A stretch of DNA of 12,709 nt from Methanoregula sp. UBA276 (GTDB lineage: Archaea; Halobacteriota; Methanomicrobia; Methanomicrobiales; Methanospirillaceae), in the NCBI GenBank assembly GCA_002508495.1, contig DANA01000080.1, positions 185 to 12,893 on the forward strand, written 5' to 3'. The notes under the pieces are model-generated. The model had not been told where the DNA came from, made no database searches, and was given only the letters and a program-made list of their open reading frames with translations. Below, in pieces: positions 1 to 6,216 of this stretch. A program made the translations under genes and the position numbers. Numbering within the stretch: position 1 is the stretch's first letter; every line of letters begins with the position of its first letter.

Positions 1-373
1 CCGGCACGGTCCGGGCAAATGCAAAATCGGCAAACCGGTACTCGGGACTGTAGAGCTCCAGCTCCGTCCCTTTATCGGAAAAATACTCCTGCACCGCGAC
101 AAGCGCCGTGCGGCAGGCGTCCTGGCTCCCGTTTATCGTGAGGGGGTTGCCAAACCCGATACGGAACACCCCGCCGTTCTCGGCAATGAATGTCCCGCTG
201 GTGCCGATCATTCGCGAGAGTCCGTCCATGAAACAGGCGGTATTCCCGCTTGCCAGTATCACGTCCGTCCCGGAATCGATAAGGGACCGGATGGCAAGGA
301 TCGATCCGGTATCGATCCTGCGGTCCGGCCCGGTCAGGGTGCCGTCAATATCCGTAAGGAGTGCTCTTAACAC
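1..373 (-). CDS. pgp: Phosphoglycolate phosphatase, archaeal HAD type (3' part missing)
   Basis: The gene runs off the left edge, so only the first 124 residues are visible. They start MLRALLTDIDGTLTGPDRR, carrying HAD motif I DIDGT at residues 8-12 (nucleophile D8, acid/base D10), and motif II in ILASGNT with S42. FIAENGGVF (62-70) is typical of Cof-like archaeal phosphoglycolate phosphatases, which hydrolyse 2-phosphoglycolate to glycolate, a housekeeping or DNA-repair salvage role. The start is a GTG at 371-373 that overlaps the end of radA by 7 bases, so translation is probably coupled. I see no strong Shine-Dalgarno at the usual distance. Other HAD family IIB phosphatases (sucrose- or mannosyl-phosphate types) are possible, but the short N-terminus fits the archaeal phosphatase best. 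Family is from motif recognition; substrate is inferred. Confidence 0.85.
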   Translation of the reverse strand, partial: MLRALLTDIDGTLTGPDRRIDTGSILAIRSLIDSGTDVILASGNTACFMDGLSRMIGTSGTFIAENGGVFRIGFGNPLTINGSQDACRTALVAVQEYFSDKGTELELYSPEYRFADFAFARTVP

Positions 374-1344
374 GATTTGAGACCAGCCTCTTCAACCATG
401 AACGGTGCTTCGCCCTCGGGGAGGTTGGGGCTGTCCACGAGACGAGCGATACGCTTGCCGCCCTTGCTCTTGCGGAGATAGAGCCGGAAGGTTGCGGTGT
501 GGCCGACGATGTTGCCACCGATGGGCTTGGTCGGGTCACCGAAGAATACTGCCGGGTTGGACATGACCTGGTTGGTGACCAGTCCCACGGCATTGTGCTC
601 ATCGATGAGCTTGAAGAGCTCATGCATGTGCCGGTTCAGTTTCTGCTGGCGGGCAGCAAGGGTGCCCCGGCCGGCATACTCGGCACGGAAGTGGGCAGTC
701 AGCGAATCGATGATGAAGAGCTTGACCGGTTTTCCGCTGTTCCTGAGTTCGGTTGCAAGTTCCCGGGAGTTGTCGATTAAGAGCATCTGGTGATCGGAGG
801 TGTGCGCCCGGGCGATATGGATATTGTTCAGTATTTCCTCAAAACCGGGGGCATCCTCGATATCAAGGCCATTGACCATCTGCTCGATACGCTCGGGACG
901 GAAGGTGTTCTCGGTGTCGATGTAGATGACACTGCCGTTCAGGCCACCCTGGTCTTCGGGCAGCTGGACATTCACTGCCATCTGGTGGACGATCTGGCTT
1001 TTCCCGGAACCAAACTCGCCGTACATCTCGGTGATGGCCTGGGTCTCAAGTCCCCCGCCCAGCAGGGTGTCGAGTTCGGGGACCCGGAACGAGAGTTTCC
1101 GCACATCCTTCCGCTGCTCAAAGATGTCCTGGCCGGTCTTGAACCCGCCGACATTCGCTGCCTCCCGGGCCGCCTTGATGATCTTTTTTGCCACCGACTC
1201 CGAGATCTCCGAGACCTCGGAGAGTTCGGCAGGCGATGCCGTTGCGATACTCTCAACGGATAAGTAACCGGCTTCCCGGAGCTTGTCTGCAGTGCTTGGG
1301 CCTACGCCCGGTAAATCTTCAATTTCGAGTGGTCCTTCAGCCAT
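367..1344 (-). CDS. radA: DNA repair and recombination protein RadA
   Basis: This is the archaeal RecA/Rad51 recombinase, which forms ATP-dependent filaments on single-stranded DNA and catalyses strand exchange. The protein is 325 residues, the usual RadA length, and has no intein. The N-terminal helix-hairpin-helix domain includes LPGVGPSTADKL (11-22). Walker A is GEFGSGKSQ (109-117) and Walker B is LFIIDS (209-214). The segment around FRAEYAGRGTLAARQQ (219-234) and the L2 region with NQVMSNPAVFFGDP (258-271) match RadA. The C-terminus PNLPEGEAPFMVEEAGL is also typical. The ATG at 1342-1344 is preceded by AGGAGTG with 8 bases spacing and a good TATA box, so the start is well supported. It lies downstream of the single-strand binding protein RPA in the same direction but has its own promoter; pgp overlaps its 3' end. 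Confidence 0.98.
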   Translation of the reverse strand: MAEGPLEIEDLPGVGPSTADKLREAGYLSVESIATASPAELSEVSEISESVAKKIIKAAREAANVGGFKTGQDIFEQRKDVRKLSFRVPELDTLLGGGLETQAITEMYGEFGSGKSQIVHQMAVNVQLPEDQGGLNGSVIYIDTENTFRPERIEQMVNGLDIEDAPGFEEILNNIHIARAHTSDHQMLLIDNSRELATELRNSGKPVKLFIIDSLTAHFRAEYAGRGTLAARQQKLNRHMHELFKLIDEHNAVGLVTNQVMSNPAVFFGDPTKPIGGNIVGHTATFRLYLRKSKGGKRIARLVDSPNLPEGEAPFMVEEAGLKSC

Positions 1345-1352
1345 TTCTTATA

Positions 1353-1394
1353 CACTCCTATGGCACAACAAGATGTTAAACAATGGGATATATA
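1353..1394 (-). promoter_or_regulatory. radA promoter (TATA box) and ribosome binding site
   Basis: Reading leftward, TATATAT (1388-1394) is an archaeal TATA box. A transcript starting about 25 bases later, near 1366, would have a leader of roughly 20 bases holding the Shine-Dalgarno AGGAGTG (1353-1359). It gives radA a start independent of the upstream RPA gene. The start point is inferred from spacing. Confidence 0.7.
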
Positions 1395-1419
1395 CCCCGA
1401 AGCGTGCGGGGGGTGAAAG

Positions 1420-1430
1420 TAAAAAAAATT
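1420..1430 (-). terminator. T-tract terminator after the RPA gene
   Basis: Immediately after the RPA stop codon TAA the leftward strand reads a run of eight T (1421-1428), then ACTTT. T-tracts of this kind terminate archaeal transcription without a hairpin. It lies just upstream of the radA TATA box, which supports separate transcription of RPA and radA. Confidence 0.6.
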
Positions 1431-2718
1431 ACGGGCGGAGGGACGTGCGCAACGCCCGGATCTTTTCAAGAATGCCATCCGGGGTGACAACGACCGGCTC
1501 GACCCGCTCCGGAATGATCCTGCTGCCGGTAAGCATGCCGGTCATGGTAACATCGGTACCGTGGGGAAGATCCCCTTCAACGAGATAGCGCTCCTTCCCG
1601 TTGTCGATAAAGAGACCCCCGGGCCCTTCGATAATCGTGCCGGTAAAGACGACCGGGCGACGCTCGTTTTGCCGTGGCAACCGGAAGACACTGCCCCGCC
1701 CGACTCCCAGCTCGATGCCGCCGAACCGCCCGGCTTTTGCCCGTGCATGGTATATCTCGACCGGGTCGCCCTGTTGAATTGGGACAAGTGCGTTCTCTCC
1801 CCACAGGACGACGCGGAGTTCATCATCGCCATCCGCAAGAAAGATGTTCCGCACCCACGACTGCGTGCCGTTCCGGGACGTGAACGAACGGGGCTCCTGG
1901 AACTGTTTTATCGTACCCCGGACTGAGTACGTGCCGGTGTCGCCGACCCGGGATAAGGGGGTTACGGGGACACTGGCTGCCGTTTCCGTTACGATAACCG
2001 TGCTTTTTTCATCAAGGCTGTAGTCACGGCCCTCGCCGCGGCCGGACGGTTTTGCTCCGGTGATATGGACAGGTGTGTCCGGCACCATCTCCTGGAGCAG
2101 CGCCGGCACCCACGCCACGAGCCGGGCAGTGCCACAAGCGTCGCCAAAAACCGCCTCGATCATCTCGGCGGTGCTCCCGTCACGTTTCGTGAAACTCCGG
2201 GGGGGATCAATTGCCAGCAGGACGCCGTCAAGGTCCACCGGTTCCGTTGAAAGCCCGCTGCCTGCTGCCGTGACGCAGGAAATATCGCAGCTTGCCTTCC
2301 GGAGGGCAAGAGCATAGATCTCCTGCGTCCGCTGGGGCGGGTGGCGCCCGATAATTTCGAGTACTTCGCCAGCTTCAGTATCCAGCACGGCACCGGCCTT
2401 CTCGTCCCAGAGCACGACCCGGATGGTCCCGGTCTCGTCCCCTAAAAGAAGCGTTGCCACCCATCCCTTCTCGCCATCGGACCGGTCGAACTCCTTTGGC
2501 TCGGTCTTGTCCATGACTTTGCCGAAAAAAGAGAAGAGGCTGGACTTTGCCGAGAGCCCCCGTATCTTCACGTGCTCCCGGCCGAGTTCGCCAACCACCA
2601 TCATGGCCGCAGTCGGCTCGTCCACCAGGTCGCCGCAATCGTCGATCTTCTGGTCTACGCGACGTTCAAACTCCTCTTTTGTTATCAGGTCGTCAACGAG
2701 CGCGTAGTGGAAGAGCAC
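1429..2718 (-). CDS. Replication protein A (RPA), single-stranded DNA-binding, multi-OB-fold
   Basis: 429 residues with several OB-folds: about 50-148 (with LLLGDETGTIRVVLWDE), 158-245 (FGDACGTARLVAWV), 260-348 (FLADGDDELRVVLWGEN), and a shorter divergent beta-rich region at 352-412 that may be a fourth. The repeated pattern G(T/D)xRxVxW is typical of archaeal RPA folds. No C4 zinc finger is present, so it resembles the four-OB-fold type described from Methanosarcina (RPA1) rather than the zinc-finger types. Such proteins coat single-stranded DNA in replication, recombination and repair, consistent with radA next door. The start is GTG at 2716-2718, with GGAG (2726-2729) spaced 7 bases. Only 41 bases separate it from the end of dapL, so it may be transcribed from the dapL promoter; I see no clear promoter in the gap. 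Confidence 0.93.
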   Translation of the reverse strand: MLFHYALVDDLITKEEFERRVDQKIDDCGDLVDEPTAAMMVVGELGREHVKIRGLSAKSSLFSFFGKVMDKTEPKEFDRSDGEKGWVATLLLGDETGTIRVVLWDEKAGAVLDTEAGEVLEIIGRHPPQRTQEIYALALRKASCDISCVTAAGSGLSTEPVDLDGVLLAIDPPRSFTKRDGSTAEMIEAVFGDACGTARLVAWVPALLQEMVPDTPVHITGAKPSGRGEGRDYSLDEKSTVIVTETAASVPVTPLSRVGDTGTYSVRGTIKQFQEPRSFTSRNGTQSWVRNIFLADGDDELRVVLWGENALVPIQQGDPVEIYHARAKAGRFGGIELGVGRGSVFRLPRQNERRPVVFTGTIIEGPGGLFIDNGKERYLVEGDLPHGTDVTMTGMLTGSRIIPERVEPVVVTPDGILEKIRALRTSLRP

Positions 2719-2759
2719 AGGTCAGCTCCGGTCACGGGCAGAACGATGGGGTAGGAGTC

Positions 2760-3908
2760 TCATAGGTTCATCGTGCGCATCCGTTCGATTGCCTCCTGGA
2801 TGCGGGCAACCGGCCGGGTGATCGCGAACCGCACGTAGCCTTCCCCGCTGGCACCGAACCCGACACCGGGGGTTGCAACGATGCCGGCTTCGGTCAGGAG
2901 CCGGCCGGCAAAGGCCATGCAGTCCTTTACCGGCACCCAGACATAGAATGTGGCTTTGGGCAGCGGGACATCGAACCCGAGTTCCCGCAAGCCCTTGACG
3001 AGGACATCGCGGCGTTCCTGGTAGATTTGGCAGGCTTCCTGTACGCAGTCCTGCGGGCCGGAGAGCGCCGTGATCGCGGCGTGCTGAACGGCGTCAAATA
3101 CCCCGGAGTCCACGTTGGTCTTGACCCTTTTAAGGCCGGCAATGACATCGGCGTTGCCAACAGCCATGCCGATCCTCCAGCCGGTCATGTTGTAAGTCTT
3201 GGAGAGCGAGTGCATCTCGATACCCACCTCCATGGCCCCTTTTGTTTCGAGGAACGAGGGTGCGACATAGCCGTCAAAGGCGATCTCGGAGTAGGCATTG
3301 TCGGAGACGACGACGATGTCGTTCTCCTCTGCAAAGTCGACCACTTCTTGATAGAACCCGGGCGGGGCAACCGCGGCAGTCGGGTTGTTCGGGTAGTTGA
3401 TGTACAGGATCTTTGCCGCCTTGGCAATGCTCTTTGGGATATCGGCAAGGACGGGAAGGAAACCGTTCTTCTGCAGGAGCGGCAGTTCGTGGACATTTCC
3501 TTCGGCAAAGAGGGTGCCGGTCCGGTACACGGGGTAGCCGGGGCTCGGGACAAGGACATAATCCCCGGGGTTGACGAACGCTTCGGGAATATGGGCTACC
3601 CCGTCCTTGGATCCCATGAGGGCAACGACTTCCCTGCCCGCATCGAGCGAGACGCCGAACCGCTTCCGGTACCAGCCGGCAACGGCGCTCCGGTACGCCT
3701 CCATGCCGGCATAATCGGGATAGTGGTGATTTTGGGGGTCCTTTACGGCAGCGACCAGCGACTCAACGATATGGGGCGGGGTGGCAAGGTCCGGGTCGCC
3801 GACAGCCAGGTCGATTAAGTCTGCACCTTTCTTTCGCTGCTCTGCTTTCATCTCGTCTATCCGCGCGAAAAGATAGGGCGGGAGATTGTTCATTCTGCTC
3901 GCGTACAT
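2760..3908 (-). CDS. dapL: LL-diaminopimelate aminotransferase-like class I/II aminotransferase
   Basis: A PLP-dependent fold-type I aminotransferase of 382 residues. The Schiff-base lysine is K237 in SLSKTYNMTGWRIG (234-247); PLP-contacting NYPNNPT (171-177) and SDNAYSE (202-208) are present, as is the C-terminal arginine region GYVRFAITRP. The N-terminus MYASRMNNLPPYLFARIDE and ADLIDLAVGDPDLATPPHI are typical of the archaeal DapL group, which converts tetrahydrodipicolinate to LL-diaminopimelate with glutamate as amino donor in lysine synthesis. I chose ATG 3906-3908 because AGGTGAT directly upstream is an excellent Shine-Dalgarno; a GTG two codons earlier overlaps that site. Upstream is a divergent promoter region shared with cutA, and downstream is RPA. 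Other aminotransferases of this class are hard to exclude by eye. Confidence 0.88.
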   Translation of the reverse strand: MYASRMNNLPPYLFARIDEMKAEQRKKGADLIDLAVGDPDLATPPHIVESLVAAVKDPQNHHYPDYAGMEAYRSAVAGWYRKRFGVSLDAGREVVALMGSKDGVAHIPEAFVNPGDYVLVPSPGYPVYRTGTLFAEGNVHELPLLQKNGFLPVLADIPKSIAKAAKILYINYPNNPTAAVAPPGFYQEVVDFAEENDIVVVSDNAYSEIAFDGYVAPSFLETKGAMEVGIEMHSLSKTYNMTGWRIGMAVGNADVIAGLKRVKTNVDSGVFDAVQHAAITALSGPQDCVQEACQIYQERRDVLVKGLRELGFDVPLPKATFYVWVPVKDCMAFAGRLLTEAGIVATPGVGFGASGEGYVRFAITRPVARIQEAIERMRTMNL

Positions 3909-3909
3909 A

Positions 3910-3916
3910 ATCACCT
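3910..3916 (-). promoter_or_regulatory. Shine-Dalgarno deciding the dapL start
   Basis: AGGTGAT on the leftward strand matches the 3' half of the AGGAGGTGAT complement of 16S rRNA and ends one base before ATG 3908. It overlaps the alternative GTG start at 3912-3914, which makes that GTG less likely. Confidence 0.55.
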
Positions 3917-3931
3917 ACCATTGGCGCTGGC

Positions 3932-3946
3932 GTTTATAGAAATTAA
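3932..3946 (-). promoter_or_regulatory. Candidate dapL TATA box
   Basis: Leftward, TTTCTATAAA (3933-3942) could be a TATA box. Its spacing would put the transcript start near 3912, giving an almost leaderless mRNA, which fits poorly with the Shine-Dalgarno. The near-symmetric ATATAT at 3969-3974 might serve instead. Confidence 0.3.
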
Positions 3947-3967
3947 CCCCGCTTCCCATGAGCCGGG

Positions 3968-3974
3968 AATATAT
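3968..3974 (+). promoter_or_regulatory. Candidate cutA operon TATA box
   Basis: AATATAT lies about 50 bases before the cutA ATG. A transcript starting about 25 bases downstream, near 3997, would leave a 25-base leader with a Shine-Dalgarno. The core is nearly symmetric, so it could also act for the divergent dapL. Confidence 0.5.
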
Positions 3975-4021
3975 CCTTATGTACCGGGAGCGGCAACACC
4001 TCCGGTATGGGAAAGGAATCC

Positions 4022-4354
4022 ATGACCCCGGGTCCCATTGGGGAGATTTGCGTGATCTATTCAACGGTCCCCAAGGTGCGGTCGAAAGAGCTGGCACGGC
4101 GCCTCCTTGCAAAGCGCCTTGTTGCCTGTGTTAATATCCTGCCGGTCCGATCCCTGTACCGCTGGAACGGAGAGGACTGCGATGAGGAGGAGCACCTTCT
4201 CATCATCAAGACCAAAAAGGATCGTGCAGACCGGGTCATTAGCACCCTGCGCGGGATGCACCCGTACGAGGTCCCGGAGATAATCGCCCTCCCGGTCATC
4301 GCGGGCCACCTGCCCTACCTGGCATGGGTACACGGGGAGACCGACGGATCATGA
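4022..4354 (+). CDS. cutA: CutA1 divalent-cation tolerance family protein
   Basis: 110 residues with the complete CutA1 core: ICVIYSTVPK at the first strand, LVACVNILPVRSLYRWNG (33-50), EHLLIIKT (57-64), HPYEVPEIIALPVIAG (80-95) and YLAWV (99-103). CutA1 proteins are small, very stable trimers with a ferredoxin-like fold resembling PII; E. coli CutA1 was linked to copper tolerance, but the real role is uncertain. I prefer ATG 4022 because GGAAAGGA sits 4 bases upstream; an in-frame ATG at 4007 lacks a Shine-Dalgarno and would add five residues. It is the first gene of a rightward cluster and overlaps the fdhD-like gene by four bases (ATGA), implying coupled translation. Confidence 0.93.
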   Translation: MTPGPIGEICVIYSTVPKVRSKELARRLLAKRLVACVNILPVRSLYRWNGEDCDEEEHLLIIKTKKDRADRVISTLRGMHPYEVPEIIALPVIAGHLPYLAWVHGETDGS

Positions 4355-5088
4355 TCCACACGCACCGCAGTATCCGGGTCACCGGTGGAACCGGGGCCGT
4401 TATCGAGGATGCCGTGGTAATTGAGGACCGGTTCGGGCTCGTGCTCAACGGCAGCCCAATAACCGGAATGGTTGCGAGCCGCGACCAGCTGCGGGAACTG
4501 GGGGCAGGGTATGTTATCACCGAAGGGCTGGCCGCCTGCGTGGACACGGTCGAGCTTGACGGCGACCAGATCCTGGTCTCTTCCCGTACCTGCTGCGAGT
4601 ATGGGGAAGAAGAGCGGGAGACCGGCTCAAGCGGCGGGACCAGTTTCCTCTCCGACCTTCCCCGGGTTGGTTCTGAAATCCGGATTACCCCGGATGATGT
4701 TGTCTCCATCACCCGGGAGATTGAGACGGAACTGTGGCGAAAGACCGGCGGGGTCCACTGCTCGGTTCTCTGGCAGGATGGTCGTCTAGTTGCAAAGAGC
4801 AGCGATGTCGGCCGGCACAACACGGTCGACAAGCTGGTGGGGTATGCTGTGCTGAACAATGTCGACCTTTCCCGGTGTGTTATTGGCTGTACCGGCCGCC
4901 AGCCGGCCGGCATGGTGAGGAAGTGTGCCCGTGCCGGCATTCCGGTGATCATCTCGCGGGCGGCATCGACCGACAAGGGCATAGCAACGGCAGCGGCAGC
5001 CGGCCTGACCCTCATCGGGTTCTCGCGGGGCGATAACTTCACCATCTACACCCATCCACAACGGGTTCTTGGTATCGGGACATTCTGA
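4351..5088 (+). CDS. fdhD: FdhD-like formate dehydrogenase accessory protein (no CxxC motif)
   Basis: FdhD proteins pass sulfur from the cysteine desulfurase to the molybdenum or tungsten pterin cofactor of formate dehydrogenase. This 245-residue protein shows the family signatures: FGLVLNG (28-34), LGAGYVITEGL (50-60), GGVHCSVL (133-140), SSDVGRHNTVDKLVG (150-164), TGRQPAGMVRKCARAGIPVI (181-200) and GFSRGDNFTIY (223-233). The usual sulfur-transfer CxxC is absent; at that place is SSRTCCEYGEEE, with adjacent cysteines C81 and C82. The nearest alternative pair is C176xxxC180. In the conserved EDVGRHNA motif the glutamate is serine. Start ATG 4351 overlaps the cutA stop, with GGGGAG at 4334-4339; an upstream ATG at 4324 lacks a binding site. 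DUF1890 and DUF1894 follow. No formate dehydrogenase genes are in the window, so function is by family only. Confidence 0.87.
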   Translation: MIHTHRSIRVTGGTGAVIEDAVVIEDRFGLVLNGSPITGMVASRDQLRELGAGYVITEGLAACVDTVELDGDQILVSSRTCCEYGEEERETGSSGGTSFLSDLPRVGSEIRITPDDVVSITREIETELWRKTGGVHCSVLWQDGRLVAKSSDVGRHNTVDKLVGYAVLNNVDLSRCVIGCTGRQPAGMVRKCARAGIPVIISRAASTDKGIATAAAAGLTLIGFSRGDNFTIYTHPQRVLGIGTF

Positions 5089-5131
5089 ACCGGATGGCTG
5101 CACGCGAAGGTTATTTGCCCAAAAGGCCGAT

Positions 5132-5641
5132 ATGATGTCAGGAAACGAAACCGGGAACGGATTCATGGTTACCGATGAGACAACCCCCATGGGAACAACG
5201 GCACTCCTTGTGCTCGGCTGCCCCCAGGTGCCGGTACAGACGAGTATTGCACTCTACCTGATCAACCGCCTGAAAAAGGCAGGAATTACCCCGGTCGTGG
5301 CTGGTAACAAGGCAGCAAATACCCTGCTTGTGGTAGCCGACACCGACCGGTATTACCTGGGAGAGGTCATGGATCTTGACCGTGCCGTTGCCCTCATTGC
5401 TGAGAAGAAGCGGGACTTTGACCTCTGCTTCGTCTTCATCCACAACGATGCCGGGGTCAGTTATGCCGGGACCATGGGCGCAATATCGGGAGCAGCGCTC
5501 TTTGCTGTAGTGTATGGGGAACATTACGATGAGCTGGTACAGGCGATCGATTTTCCCTGCACGAAAGTAGCAGCAAAAGCAGTCCACAACCCCCTGCCCT
5601 TAAAAAAGGCGCTTGACGAGGTGCACCCATGGGCTGCGTAG
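5132..5641 (+). CDS. DUF1890 family protein (methanogen-conserved, function unknown)
   Basis: 169 residues. I recognise DUF1890 from ALLVLGCPQVPVQTSIALYL (24-43), VVAGNKAANTLL (55-66) and VHNPLPLKKALDEV (151-164). It is a small, probably cytosolic alpha/beta protein with a Rossmann-like opening strand and conserved C30 in LGCP; no membrane segments are seen. Start: ATG 5132 has AAAAGG five bases upstream; ATG 5189, just before the conserved core (MGTTALL), is the main alternative and would cut the poorly conserved N-terminus. It lies 43 bases after fdhD and overlaps the DUF1894 gene by 13 bases. I know this pair as neighbours in methanogens, but no biochemical role. The linkage to fdhD suggests a part in formate dehydrogenase or pterin-cofactor maturation; that is inference. 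Confidence 0.85.
   Translation: MMSGNETGNGFMVTDETTPMGTTALLVLGCPQVPVQTSIALYLINRLKKAGITPVVAGNKAANTLLVVADTDRYYLGEVMDLDRAVALIAEKKRDFDLCFVFIHNDAGVSYAGTMGAISGAALFAVVYGEHYDELVQAIDFPCTKVAAKAVHNPLPLKKALDEVHPWAA
5618..5623 (+). promoter_or_regulatory. Shine-Dalgarno for the DUF1894 gene
   Basis: GAGGTG ends 5 bases before ATG 5629 and lies inside the DUF1890 coding region. It supports ATG 5629 over ATG 5647, which has no visible binding site, and implies coupled translation. Confidence 0.55.
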
Positions 5642-5904
5642 AATCGATGAATTACGAGATCGTCATGCGGGGCGCGACATTCAAAGAATCCCGCGAATAT
5701 ATCCGGGAGCATTTCCGCGAGAACTTTGACGTCCAGCCCGGTTTTAAGGTCTTCGAGGTCCACCTCATCGGCATCCCTCCAATCGCCATCGGCCTTGATG
5801 GCGACGTTGTCATCTTTCCCTATACCAAGCCCTGCCACGGCACGTTCCTTCTCCGTGTCGAGGACAAGGAAGAGGCAGCGCGCCTGCGTGCCCTCAAAAA
5901 GTGA
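5629..5904 (+). CDS. DUF1894 family protein (methanogen-conserved, function unknown)
   Basis: 91 residues, matching DUF1894 by MNYEIVMRGATFKESREYI (7-25), the G-D-V-V-I-F-P strand (58-64) and PYTKPCHGTFLL (64-75), with one conserved-looking cysteine, C69. It is small, mixed alpha/beta and without membrane segments. ATG 5629 has a good Shine-Dalgarno; ATG 5647, which fits the usual MNYEIV N-terminus, is the alternative. The 13-base overlap with the DUF1890 stop and a T-tract 26 bases after its stop mark it as the last gene of the cutA-fdhD-DUF1890-DUF1894 operon. No activity can be assigned from sequence. Confidence 0.82.
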   Translation: MGCVESMNYEIVMRGATFKESREYIREHFRENFDVQPGFKVFEVHLIGIPPIAIGLDGDVVIFPYTKPCHGTFLLRVEDKEEAARLRALKK

Positions 5905-5929
5905 ACGAAGGTATGTGGTGTTGAAATCA

Positions 5930-5936
5930 TTTTTTT
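5930..5936 (+). terminator. T-tract terminator of the cutA-fdhD operon
   Basis: Seven consecutive T begin 26 bases after the DUF1894 stop codon, as expected for archaeal termination. A second T-run at 5977-5982, part of a hairpin, could act as backup. Confidence 0.5.
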
Positions 5937-5975
5937 GCTGGGGGGAAAAACCTCCGGTTCTCCAAAGTAATTTCC

Positions 5976-5997
5976 ATTTTTTGCCCCGGCAAAAAAT
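5976..5997. repeat. Inverted repeat with T/A flanks, possible bidirectional terminator
   Basis: Arms ATTTTTTGCC (5976-5985) and GGCAAAAAAT (5988-5997) are perfect complements around a two-base centre CC. Either strand presents a T-run. It lies 70 bases beyond the DUF1894 stop. It may be a terminator element; there is no gene arriving from the right to need it. Confidence 0.5.
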
Positions 5998-6007
5998 CAC
6001 GTTCCCG

Positions 6008-6139
6008 ATAATCGTTCTCCCCGCGTTTCAAGAGATTGAACCGGACGTTTTCTACCGGCAATACCGCGTTATCGCAAAGGCCGGGGGATGCCATAGTGGC
6101 GGGGCGAACGTGTATACGAAAGCCCCCGGGCGAGTCTGA
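6008..6139 (+). pseudogene. Possible remnant of a small DUF2080-like protein gene
   Basis: The frame reads IEPDVFYRQYRVIAKAGG (from about 6035), then HSGGANVYTKAPGRV, then stops at 6137-6139. The order of a basic aromatic strand, AKAGG, GGANVYT and K-x-x-G-R-V resembles the core of small archaeal transposon-associated DUF2080 proteins, whose typical core reads GN(G/S)xxVYxPKxWxGKxVxV. Here the P and W positions are missing and the frame ends early. There is no start codon: an ATA stands at 6008 where ATG might be expected, and there is no ribosome binding site. I read it as a decayed fragment; it may be chance. Confidence 0.25.
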
Positions 6140-6216
6140 GCATCCACTACGTTCCCAGGAAAAACATTTCAGACAATATTGATTTTTGGAACTTTCGCAA
6201 ATTTATTACGATGTCT

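Noticed and set aside
3027..3818. 263-codon frame opposite dapL
   Set aside because: It is the complement of a clear aminotransferase coding region; long antisense frames are common at this GC content.
4296..5045. 249-codon frame opposite fdhD
   Set aside because: It is antisense to a well-supported FdhD-like gene and its product is rich in R, S, P and T, typical of shadow frames.
6079..6131. tRNA
   Set aside because: Paired arms suggest a partial cloverleaf, but there is no T-arm TTCRA-type sequence, no proper anticodon arm, and the total length is too short.
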